Below are positions 1 through 5,660 of a DNA stretch of 7,161 bases, in pieces (within the stretch, counting starts at the first letter, position 1; the number at the start of each line of letters is the position of its first letter). Position numbers and translations under genes: made by a program. The notes under the pieces were generated by a model that made no database searches, was not told the DNA's origin, and was given only the letters and a program-made list of their open reading frames with translations. The stretch spans positions 1 to 7,161 of the forward strand of contig CAJPKN010000078.1 in assembly GCA_905370385.1 (NCBI GenBank). The letters are read 5' to 3'. The stretch comes from Stomatobaculum longum. Lineage in GTDB: Bacteria; Bacillota; Clostridia; Lachnospirales; Lachnospiraceae.

Positions 1-80
1 TGGCTTTGGCTTTTGGTTTGGCTTTGGCTTTTGGTTTGGCTTTGGCTTTTGGTTTAGCTTCGGCTTTAGGTTTGGCTTTG
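1..80. repeat. 18-bp tandem repeat, Lys/Ala/Pro-coding on minus strand
   Basis: The unit ggtttggctttggctttt occurs exactly at 15-32 and 33-50, with a diverged copy at 51-68 and partial copies at 1-14 and 69-80. It has a 6-bp sub-period. Read on the minus strand it encodes (KAKAKP)n, a basic tail like those of histone H1-like or other nucleic-acid-binding proteins, and this frame is open from the left edge up to a TGA at 188-190. The frame has no ATG. The only ordinary alternative start is a GTG at 146-148 without a clear Shine-Dalgarno. On the plus strand an equally open frame gives a hydrophobic Ala-Phe-Gly-Leu repeat ending near 233. Which strand, if either, is translated cannot be decided here. 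The repeat continues past the edge. Confidence 0.85.
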
Positions 81-183
81 TTATTACATTTTACTTTACG
101 CGACAGTTTTCCGTATCGTTTCCTCGTACAAAACAGAATACCGAGCACCGGACTTTCATTAACACAACCACAGTACTCGCTTA

Positions 184-199
184 GATTTCACGTGAAACA
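184..199. promoter_or_regulatory. parS-type ParB-binding site 1
   Basis: The site reads GATTTCACGTGAAACA. It matches the Bacillus-type parS consensus TGTTTCACGTGAAACA at 14 of 16 positions, with an intact 12-bp palindromic core TTTCACGTGAAA. ParB (Spo0J) nucleates on such sites, spreads, and loads SMC near the origin. The two mismatches are at the outer left edge. It stands about 270 bp left of the other two sites. Confidence 0.8.
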
Positions 200-393
200 G
201 AATCAAAATCCGCTTCCTTGCATTCTACAGTGATCTTGAATTCGTCTAATCCTCCGTCTAAGTATACCCGCAGTTTCGAAATGACCCGCAATCAGATACA
301 GCTGTGATGAACTGTGTACTCGACAGTATGCAGAGAAATATGATCCGATGCTGCATTCGATTGTCTCTTAATTACGCAAGCGCTATGTTTGTT

Positions 394-407
394 GAATCGA
401 TCGATTC
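394..407. repeat. 14-bp perfect palindrome
   Basis: GAATCGATCGATTC is its own reverse complement. It lies in the gene-free region between parS sites 1 and 2. It is not a parS match and is not followed by a T-run, so it is not a terminator. It may be a binding site for a dimeric protein or a chance palindrome. No function is assigned. Confidence 0.5.
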
Positions 408-456
408 CGATGCAATCCTCGCCATATTAAAAATTCAGCTAGCCCTTGTAACCTGA

Positions 457-472
457 CTTTTCACGTGAAACA
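457..472. promoter_or_regulatory. parS-type ParB-binding site 2
   Basis: The site reads CTTTTCACGTGAAACA, 14 of 16 positions identical to TGTTTCACGTGAAACA, with the full TTTCACGTGAAA core. Its centre is 32 bp from that of the perfect site at 489-504. This is close to three helical turns, so both sites would face the same side of the DNA. Pairs of parS sites next to the rsmG/parAB locus are known in Firmicutes. Confidence 0.88.
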
Positions 473-488
473 TGTACTCCTCTTATAA

Positions 489-504
489 TGTTTCACGTGA
501 AACA
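489..504. promoter_or_regulatory. Perfect parS ParB-binding site 3
   Basis: TGTTTCACGTGAAACA is an exact match to the 16-bp parS consensus. The dyad symmetry extends on both sides, making a perfect 26-bp palindrome at 484-509, with TATAAT at 484-489 and its complement on the other side. The site directly follows the T-run of the rsmG operon terminator. It is expected to be the strongest ParB nucleation site of the three. The TATAAT hexamers resemble -10 boxes on both strands, but no good -35 is correctly spaced, so no promoter is claimed. Confidence 0.95.
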
Positions 505-510
505 TTATAT

Positions 511-554
511 AAAAAAGAGCCGAGGCGGTGATTTCCACACAGTCTCGACTCTTT
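511..554 (-). terminator. Rho-independent terminator of the rsmG operon
   Basis: On the minus strand AAAGAGTCGAG (554 to 544) pairs with CTCGGCTCTTT (524 to 514). The 11-bp stem includes one G-U pair, which is a mismatch when read on the plus strand. The loop is 19 nt, and a run of six T (516 to 511) finishes the stem and follows it. It lies about 90 nt after the rsmG stop codon, as expected for the end of the mnmE-mnmG-rsmG transcript. The rather long loop lowers certainty slightly. Confidence 0.75.
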
Positions 555-568
555 CCGGGGTCCGCTTC

Positions 569-586
569 CGAGTCCCTTTCGACTCG
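569..586 (-). repeat. Small perfect hairpin between rsmG and its terminator
   Basis: The arms CGAGTC and GACTCG (6 bp, perfect) flank a 6-nt loop. No T-run follows, so it is not a terminator itself. Its arm shares GAGTCGA with the 5' arm of the terminator at 544-554, so a weak alternative pairing between the two elements is possible. It may act as a 3'-end stabilising structure in the rsmG transcript; this is inference. Confidence 0.4.
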
Positions 587-644
587 AATTATCTCCGTTC
601 CGGTACAGGCATTCAAAACAAACCTGAGCGGCCAACGTTTGATT

Positions 645-1409
645 TTATTTCTGCATCAGAGGTGCCTTAGTCGGCATCCCCGCTTTTCTCGGATAAATTC
701 GCGGGGTCTCCTTAATCTTTCGAATAACCACCAAGCTTCGCTTGCCCGCATCATCGGGAAGTGAAAAGGAAACTACCTGATCCGTTGTACCGCCCAACTT
801 CTTGATTGCAAATTGGGCTTCGGATAGCTCTTCCTCAATTTCTCCCGCTTTATAGGCAAGCATCTGCCCCCCGATCTTCACAAAGGGAAGGCAATACTCG
901 GAGAGCACCGCAAGACGGGCAACCGCACGCGAGCTGCAATAGTCATAAGCTTCCCGCTGTCCTGCCTGTCGTGCCAATTCCTCTGCGCGTGCGTGGAGCG
1001 CTTCGGTGTGATTCTGCAGCCCGAGCTTTACAATCTCATCTGTCAAATAAACAATCCTTTTATTAAGACTGTCCATTAAAGTGAGCTGAAGGTTCGGAAA
1101 AGCAATTGCAAGCGGAATGCCGGGAAAACCCGCACCGCTTCCGAGATCCAAAAGTCTTGTGCCGGGTTTCGGAAAATCGGGGAGCAGGCAGGCGGGAAGC
1201 AGACTGTCGATATAGTGTTTCACGATGACTTCCCGTCGCTCCGTTATGCCGGTCAGATTCATGACCTGATTCTTCTCCAGCATATCTTCATAAAACTGTG
1301 CGAACTGAGCAATCTGTCCGTCTGACAAAGACAGTTTTTCCGACTCCGGAAAGAGCTCCAAAGCTGTTCGCATATCACGGACAAACTCGTTCAACGCTTC
1401 AAGCGTCAT
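645..1409 (-). CDS. rsmG: 16S rRNA (guanine-527-N7)-methyltransferase RsmG (GidB)
   Basis: RsmG transfers a methyl group from S-adenosylmethionine to N7 of G527 in 16S rRNA, near the decoding site; loss of this modification is known to give low-level streptomycin resistance. The 254-residue product is slightly longer than the usual ~240. Residues 51-53 are the conserved NLT, followed by VKHYIDSL (63-70). The SAM-binding loop is [16 protein letters not shown] (87-102), with MDSLNKR at 112-118, SSRAVA at 159-164, and the C-terminal [12 protein letters not shown] (239-250) typical of Firmicutes. The ATG overlaps the mnmG stop as ATGA, and GGAGG lies 6 nt upstream inside the end of mnmG, so the two are probably translationally coupled. 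It is the last gene of its operon, ahead of a terminator and parS sites. No key motif is missing. Confidence 0.97.
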   Translation of the reverse strand: MTLEALNEFVRDMRTALELFPESEKLSLSDGQIAQFAQFYEDMLEKNQVMNLTGITERREVIVKHYIDSLLPACLLPDFPKPGTRLLDLGSGAGFPGIPLAIAFPNLQLTLMDSLNKRIVYLTDEIVKLGLQNHTEALHARAEELARQAGQREAYDYCSSRAVARLAVLSEYCLPFVKIGGQMLAYKAGEIEEELSEAQFAIKKLGGTTDQVVSFSLPDDAGKRSLVVIRKIKETPRIYPRKAGMPTKAPLMQK

Positions 1410-3316
1410 ATGCTTCCTCCTTTTCTATACTTGTGGGACTCCAGCCAGACCAGCAAAACCGAGATATCCGCAGGTGAGACGCCCGAAATGCGGGAGGCCT
1501 GTCCTATGGATCCCGGCTTCAGCATCTTTAACTTTTGCACTGCTTCGAGGCGCAAACTTCCGACAGACTCATAGTCCAAATCTTCCGGCAGCAATTTGTT
1601 TTCCAAGCGCTTGAATTGTTTCACCTGTTGTTCCTGGCGACGAATATAGCCCTCGTATTTCAATTCTATGTTCACCTGTTCGCATACAGATTGCGGCAAT
1701 TTCGGGCGTTCCGGATCCAAGGGCGCTATCAGCTCATAATTCAGTTCCGGTCGCTTGATAAGCTCCGCGAGAGAAATACCGGTTTTCAGAGGCGTGGAAT
1801 TCAGTCTAAGAAGCAATTCATTATTCTCGGCACTTGCACCGATATGCGTTGCCGTGAGACGTTTCCGCTCGGCTTCGATTCCGCTTCGTTTATCCCTGAG
1901 TCTCTGTATCTTTTCTTCCCCGACCAATCCCAGCTCGTAACCGCGCTCCGAGAGACGCAGGTCCGCATTGTCTTGCCGAAGCAACAGGCGGTACTCCGAA
2001 CGCGAGGTCATCATGCGATAAGGTTCATGGCTCTCCTTCGTCACGAGGTCATCAATCAGAACACCGATATAGGCCTCCGAACGGTCCAAAACAAACGGCT
2101 CTTTCTTTTGAATCTTCCGTGCGGCGTTGATTCCGGCAATCAGACCCTGGGCCGCTGCCTCTTCGTAACCCGAGCTTCCGTTGATCTGTCCGGCTGCAAA
2201 GAGAGCCGGAATCTCCTTGAACTCAAGACTCGCAGTCAACTGTCGCGCATCGATACAATCGTATTCTATCGCGTAGGCATTGCGTACTATGACAGCGTTT
2301 TCAAGACCGGGAGTCGCGTGTATCACCGCATATTGGACATCCTCTGGAAGAGAAGAGGACATACCGCCGAGATACATCTCATCGGTATACAGCCCCTCCG
2401 GCTCAACAAAGATCTGATGTCCCTCTTTGTCCGGAAATTTCATCACCTTATCTTCAATTGAGGGGCAGTAACGCGGACCGGTTCCGTGAATACCGCCGTT
2501 GTAGAGCGGCGAACGATCGATGTTTTCCTCAATCAGGCGCTTTACTTCGCTGCCCGTATGCGTGAGCCAGCAGCTCACCTGCTCCCGCTGTACTGTGGCC
2601 GGATCGGTGTCGAAGGAAAAGGGAATTACAGGCACATCTCCCTTTTGTTCTTGCATTTTGGAATAGTCGAGTGTTTTTCCGTCGACCCGAGCCGGTGTTC
2701 CCGTCTTAAAGCGACGCATTTCGATGCCGAGGGAGAGAAGAGAAGCGGTTAATTTTGTGGCAGCCTTGAGCCCGTTCGGTCCCGTTTCCTCGCTGACCTC
2801 ACCGAAAACACAGCGCGCATTGAGATACACGCCGGTCGCCAATATGACAGCCCCGGCATAGTAGAGACTTCCCGAGACTGTTTTTACACCGATACAGCGT
2901 ATTTTCCCCAGTTTATCCACAGCATCCTCGGTTAAAATTGTGGATATCTCTGCCTGCCGTATCGTAATTTGTGGGTTTCTCTCCAGAACACGACGCATTT
3001 CCGCGATATAGGCCTGTTTATCCGCCTGCGCGCGCAGCGAATGAACCGCCGGCCCCTTCGACTCGTTGAGCATGCGCGACTGGATAAAGGTCTTATCGAT
3101 CACATGTCCCATCTCGCCGCCCAGCGCGTCGAGTTCTCGCACCAGATGTCCCTTGGACGTTCCGCCTATATTCGGGTTACAGGGCATCAGGGCAATGGAG
3201 TCAACGCTTACGGTAAAAATAATTGTCTTCAGCCCCAAACGCGCTGCCGCCAATGCTGCCTCACAGCCCGCATGACCGGCTCCGACTACAATTACATCAT
3301 ATCTCTCTTCTATCAT
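1406..3316 (-). CDS. mnmG: tRNA uridine-34 5-carboxymethylaminomethyl modification enzyme MnmG (GidA)
   Basis: MnmG is the FAD/NADH-dependent subunit of the cytoplasmic MnmE-MnmG complex, which installs the (carboxymethyl)aminomethyl group at C5 of wobble uridine 34 in certain tRNAs. With the start at 3316 the product has 636 residues, near the family's ~630. The N-terminal dinucleotide fold is at [10 protein letters not shown] (11-20), followed by the [20 protein letters not shown] region (45-64). [12 protein letters not shown] (279-290) carries the Cys equivalent to E. coli Cys277, and the signature [18 protein letters not shown] lies at 373-390. The C-terminal helical domain ends in the [16 protein letters not shown] region that contacts tRNA and MnmE. 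The start was chosen at MIEERYDV, the normal family N-terminus; an in-frame GTG one codon upstream (3317-3319) is slightly better spaced from GGAAAG. It begins 7 nt after mnmE. No defect is seen. Confidence 0.97.
   Translation of the reverse strand: MIEERYDVIVVGAGHAGCEAALAAARLGLKTIIFTVSVDSIALMPCNPNIGGTSKGHLVRELDALGGEMGHVIDKTFIQSRMLNESKGPAVHSLRAQADKQAYIAEMRRVLERNPQITIRQAEISTILTEDAVDKLGKIRCIGVKTVSGSLYYAGAVILATGVYLNARCVFGEVSEETGPNGLKAATKLTASLLSLGIEMRRFKTGTPARVDGKTLDYSKMQEQKGDVPVIPFSFDTDPATVQREQVSCWLTHTGSEVKRLIEENIDRSPLYNGGIHGTGPRYCPSIEDKVMKFPDKEGHQIFVEPEGLYTDEMYLGGMSSSLPEDVQYAVIHATPGLENAVIVRNAYAIEYDCIDARQLTASLEFKEIPALFAAGQINGSSGYEEAAAQGLIAGINAARKIQKKEPFVLDRSEAYIGVLIDDLVTKESHEPYRMMTSRSEYRLLLRQDNADLRLSERGYELGLVGEEKIQRLRDKRSGIEAERKRLTATHIGASAENNELLLRLNSTPLKTGISLAELIKRPELNYELIAPLDPERPKLPQSVCEQVNIELKYEGYIRRQEQQVKQFKRLENKLLPEDLDYESVGSLRLEAVQKLKMLKPGSIGQASRISGVSPADISVLLVWLESHKYRKGGSI
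2913..2921 (+). other. Exact DnaA-box sequence inside mnmG
   Basis: TTATCCACA matches the DnaA box consensus exactly. A one-mismatch copy in the opposite orientation (ATATCCACA on the minus strand, 2939-2947) lies 17 bp away. Both fall within mnmG coding sequence, where they encode ordinary residues, so a chance match is quite possible. Being close to oriC makes a DnaA-binding role thinkable but unproven. Confidence 0.3.
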
Positions 3317-3323
3317 CACACAC

Positions 3324-4694
3324 TTACTTTCCTGTGCAAAACTTTTCAAAAATGCGATTGATGACATCGTCCTCAACGCTGTCTCCGGTAATGGTTCCGA
3401 GTGCGCGGTACGCCGCACTCAAATCAATCGAAAAGAAGTCCTCCGGCATTCCTGCCGAGACGGATGCCTGCACATTGCGAAGACTCTCGATTGCCTCTCT
3501 GATTGCCTCTTTGTGACGCGCATTGACGGAAAGGAGTTCGCTTCGATTGTCAAACACGCCTTCGAAGAAGAGTTCCGTGACTGTCTCTTCTAGGGCGGAA
3601 AGTCCCTCCGCTGTTTTTGTCGAAAAACGAAGTATCTTTCCGGGGCCGTATGTACTCAGTAGCTCTGTCTCATCCATACGCAGTCCCAGATCGGCCTTGT
3701 TGAGAAGCAAAATACTTCTGCGTTTGCCCGCATAGGAGAGGAGTTCCTTTTCTTCTTCGCTGAGCGGTTTGGAGCCGTCCAAAACCAGCAACAGCAGTTC
3801 CGCCGCTTCGGCAGCTTTTCTGGCACGTTCCACGCCGATTCTCTCGATTTGGTCCTTGCTCTCACGGATCCCCGCCGTGTCCGAGAGCGTGAGTAAGAGT
3901 TCCCCGAGCCTTACCTGCTCCGTCAGAATATCGCGCGTGGTGCCCGCAATGTCTGTCACAATGGCCGCATCATTTTGGGTAAGCAAATTCATGAGCGACG
4001 ATTTACCGGCGGTCGGCAAACAGAGAATGACAGTCGGAATTCCATCTCTAGAGAGCCTCCAGTGATCTGCGCTCCGAAGCAACTCTTCCAAAGAAGCGAG
4101 CATCGTCTCAATGCGCCCGGAAAGTAAAGCTGGATATCCCTCCAAATCGTAGTTCTCCGGATCGTCCAGGGCCGCCTCGATCCAAGCGATTTCATCCAGA
4201 ATATCCGAGCGCAGCTCCTGCATTTTGTCGGAGAGTCTGCCGTCCAGTTGATTCATAGCGGCCTGCAGGGCATACTCGTTTTTTGCACCGATTAAATCCA
4301 TGACGGCCTCTGCCTGCGCGAGATCGATTCTACCGTTCAAAAAAGCCCGCTTTGAGAATTCTCCCGGCTCTGCCGGACGAGCGCCTGCACGCATCACCGC
4401 ATCCAACACCCGCTGTAAGAGAAAAAGCCCTCCGTGGCAGTTGATTTCCACGCTGTCCTCTCCCGTAAAACTGTGCGGTGCGCGAAATACACTCGCCAAT
4501 ACTTCATCCAAAACTTCTCCCTTATCCCGCACATGACGATAATGCATGCTATAACCCGTCGCTCCCGAAATCGGTCGATCCAAGACTGCATCCGCAATTT
4601 CAAGTGCTTTATCACCGCTGATGCGAATAATACCGATGCCTCCTTCGCCGAGTGCAGTTGCAATGGCCGCGACGGTTTCTCGTTCTTCTCTCAA
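3324..4694 (-). CDS. mnmE: tRNA modification GTPase MnmE (TrmE), unusual P-loop
   Basis: MnmE is the GTPase partner of MnmG in wobble-uridine-34 modification. Its G domains dimerise in a GTP- and K+-dependent way, and its N-terminal domain binds a tetrahydrofolate C1 donor. From the TTG at 4694 the product is 456 residues (E. coli: 454). The N-terminal domain starts [19 protein letters not shown] (9-27); the helical domain includes [20 protein letters not shown] (111-130). G-domain motifs are the P-loop CLPTAGKSS (225-233), TDIAGTTRD (247-255), DTAGI (272-276) and NKAD (332-335). The C-terminal CTGK (453-456) keeps the catalytic Cys, although CIGK is usual. The P-loop is odd: the first Gly is Cys225 and the K+-binding Asn is Thr228. 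The TTG was chosen because AAAAGG lies 6 nt upstream and it restores the family N-terminus; a longer GTG start at 4769 would run through the terminator hairpin. mnmG follows after 7 nt. Confidence 0.95.
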   Translation of the reverse strand: MREERETVAAIATALGEGGIGIIRISGDKALEIADAVLDRPISGATGYSMHYRHVRDKGEVLDEVLASVFRAPHSFTGEDSVEINCHGGLFLLQRVLDAVMRAGARPAEPGEFSKRAFLNGRIDLAQAEAVMDLIGAKNEYALQAAMNQLDGRLSDKMQELRSDILDEIAWIEAALDDPENYDLEGYPALLSGRIETMLASLEELLRSADHWRLSRDGIPTVILCLPTAGKSSLMNLLTQNDAAIVTDIAGTTRDILTEQVRLGELLLTLSDTAGIRESKDQIERIGVERARKAAEAAELLLLVLDGSKPLSEEEKELLSYAGKRRSILLLNKADLGLRMDETELLSTYGPGKILRFSTKTAEGLSALEETVTELFFEGVFDNRSELLSVNARHKEAIREAIESLRNVQASVSAGMPEDFFSIDLSAAYRALGTITGDSVEDDVINRIFEKFCTGK

Positions 4695-4700
4695 AACTAT

Positions 4701-4713
4701 CCTTTTCCCTTCC
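4701..4713 (-). promoter_or_regulatory. Ribosome binding site fixing the mnmE TTG start
   Basis: On the minus strand GGAAGGGAAAAGG ends 6 nt before the TTG at 4694-4692. This spacing is ideal for initiation, and the resulting protein matches the usual MnmE N-terminus. It is the main evidence against the GTG at 4769, whose reading would cover the terminator hairpin. Confidence 0.8.
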
Positions 4714-4723
4714 AAGATAAGAC

Positions 4724-4764
4724 AAATCAAAAAGCTGCCAGCATTCTGTTTGCCGGCAGCTTTT
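4724..4764 (-). terminator. Intrinsic terminator between jag and mnmE
   Basis: On the minus strand AAAAGCTGCCGGC (4764 to 4752) pairs with GCTGGCAGCTTTT (4742 to 4730). The 13-bp stem includes one G-U pair that would be an A-C mismatch on the plus strand, and the loop is 9 nt. It is followed by T and GATTT. It begins 5 nt after the jag stop codon, so it most likely ends the yidD-yidC-jag transcript. mnmE then needs readthrough or its own promoter; no convincing -35/-10 pair was found in the ~30 nt between hairpin and ribosome binding site. Confidence 0.85.
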
Positions 4765-4769
4765 CGCAC

Positions 4770-5660
4770 TTATTTGATTGACCCCTCTTTTTTCTGCCTG
4801 TCTCCGTCCTTCTGAAGCGTGATGACAACATGGCGCTGTTCACCCTCGCCCTCGGAATGTGTGGTCACATAGCGATCACGCTGCAATGCGGCATGGATGA
4901 TACGTCTCTCATTCGGCGTCATCGGATCCAGTGTATAGGGCTTACCGCTCTGCTTGACACGGCGCGCCGCATTTCTGGCAAAAGCTCTCAACTTATTTTC
5001 CTGCTTTTCCCGATAAGAACCGATGTCCAACTTAACGCGGAGAAACGGCTCCTGCTTCTTGTTGACAACATGACTCACCAGATACTGCAACGCATCCAGG
5101 GTCTGACCGCGCTTTCCGATCAGAGCACCCAAGTTCTCGCCCTTCACGTGAAAGATAACGGTTTTTTCCTGCGCTCTGATCTGCGTATCGATTTCCGCCT
5201 CAAGCTTCAACGTTTCAAAGAGCTCTTTGAGGAAGTCGATACCGGCCTTCTTTCCGTTTTCCAGCGAAGTTTCGATGCTCGCATCCTGCATTTTCTTTTC
5301 CGGTTTCGCCGCTTCAAGCGTTTTGTTCGTCGTCTGCGGCACCTTTTCTTCTACTCCCTGCTGCTTTGCGGGCTTATTTTCGATAACCGGCGTTACAGTG
5401 ACCGGTTCTGTGGGAGCTGCCTCTTCACAGACTTCCACGCAAGTTTCCGCCTGATCCGGCAGCTTCTCTTCCTGCTGCTCGGCTGTCTTAATGACTGCGT
5501 GAAGTTTCCAGGGCTTACTTCCGATAAAACCGAGTAAACCGCTGCTTCCCTGTTCCACAACAGAGACTTCTAAGCGATCGCTTGTCGTCTCGAGCTCCAG
5601 AAGAGCCTTGGTGAGTGCCTCATCATAGGTCTTTCCTGTCACAGTGACTTCAGTCTTCAT
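4770..5660 (-). CDS. jag: RNA-binding protein Jag/KhpB (Jag_N-KH-R3H)
   Basis: Jag (SpoIIIJ-associated; KhpB/EloR) is a cytoplasmic RNA-binding protein that in Gram-positives partners KhpA and influences cell elongation and division. The 296-residue product has a Jag_N domain (1-58: MKTEVTVTGKTYDEAL...GLLGFIGSKPWKLHAVIK). A ~75-residue Glu/Lys/Pro/Thr-rich linker (59-135) follows, then a KH domain with the GKRG loop at 182-185 in ENLGALIGKRGQTLDALQYL. A C-terminal R3H domain carries R252-x3-H256 in PNERRIIHAAL. A longer open frame to 5780 exists, but the family N-terminus and GGAGAGAAGG just upstream support the ATG at 5660. That ATG lies within yidC, an 11-nt overlap suggesting translational coupling. 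A parS-like palindrome falls inside the KH coding region. A terminator follows directly. Confidence 0.95.
   Translation of the reverse strand: MKTEVTVTGKTYDEALTKALLELETTSDRLEVSVVEQGSSGLLGFIGSKPWKLHAVIKTAEQQEEKLPDQAETCVEVCEEAAPTEPVTVTPVIENKPAKQQGVEEKVPQTTNKTLEAAKPEKKMQDASIETSLENGKKAGIDFLKELFETLKLEAEIDTQIRAQEKTVIFHVKGENLGALIGKRGQTLDALQYLVSHVVNKKQEPFLRVKLDIGSYREKQENKLRAFARNAARRVKQSGKPYTLDPMTPNERRIIHAALQRDRYVTTHSEGEGEQRHVVITLQKDGDRQKKEGSIK
5140..5155. promoter_or_regulatory. Degenerate parS-like palindrome inside jag
   Basis: CCCTTCACGTGAAAGA matches the parS consensus at 12 of 16 positions and keeps the 10-bp palindrome TTCACGTGAA. It encodes the FHVKG of the Jag KH domain, so codon constraint could explain it. 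Origin-proximal parS sites within genes are known in Firmicutes (for example within spo0J of B. subtilis). Its mismatches make strong ParB binding doubtful. Confidence 0.3.

Larger units (their letters stand above)
1..644. other. Gene-free parS region downstream of rsmG
   Basis: No convincing protein gene is visible on either strand between the left edge and the rsmG stop codon. The region holds an 18-bp tandem repeat at the extreme left, three parS-type sites, a 14-bp palindrome, a small hairpin and the terminator of the rsmG operon. The stretches 81-183 and 200-393 show no recognisable feature; open frames there are short and lack a start codon with a ribosome binding site. In Firmicutes the genes after rsmG are usually noc or parA/parB, so this region probably separates the mnmE-mnmG-rsmG operon from partition genes off the left edge. 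That last point is inference from synteny. Confidence 0.7.

Noticed and set aside
1..80. CRISPR array
   Set aside because: The repeat is directly tandem with an 18-bp period and has no spacers.
6..233. Plus-strand open frame with Ala-Phe-Gly-Leu repeats
   Set aside because: Its first third is the low-complexity tandem repeat and it runs through a parS site; the remainder has no recognisable feature and no ribosome binding site is seen.
484..489. TATAAT as a promoter -10 box
   Set aside because: No acceptable -35 at 16-18 bp on either strand; the hexamer is explained by the extended palindrome.
488..670. Plus-strand 60-codon frame beginning within parS
   Set aside because: It crosses parS, the terminator and the end of rsmG; the start codon is part of the palindrome and the product resembles nothing.
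1216..1228. parS half-site TGTTTCACG in rsmG
   Set aside because: The central CACGTG is broken and the right half does not match; it simply encodes the conserved VKHY residues.
1617..1627. parS half-site TGTTTCAC in mnmG
   Set aside because: Only the left half matches; no dyad symmetry.
1535..2461. 308-codon open frame on the plus strand
   Set aside because: It lies wholly antisense to mnmG, whose protein is unmistakable; the antisense product shows no domain and is a codon-usage shadow.
3317..3418. N-terminal extension of mnmG to 3418
   Set aside because: It would lie within mnmE coding sequence, and the family N-terminus begins at MIEERYDV (3316).
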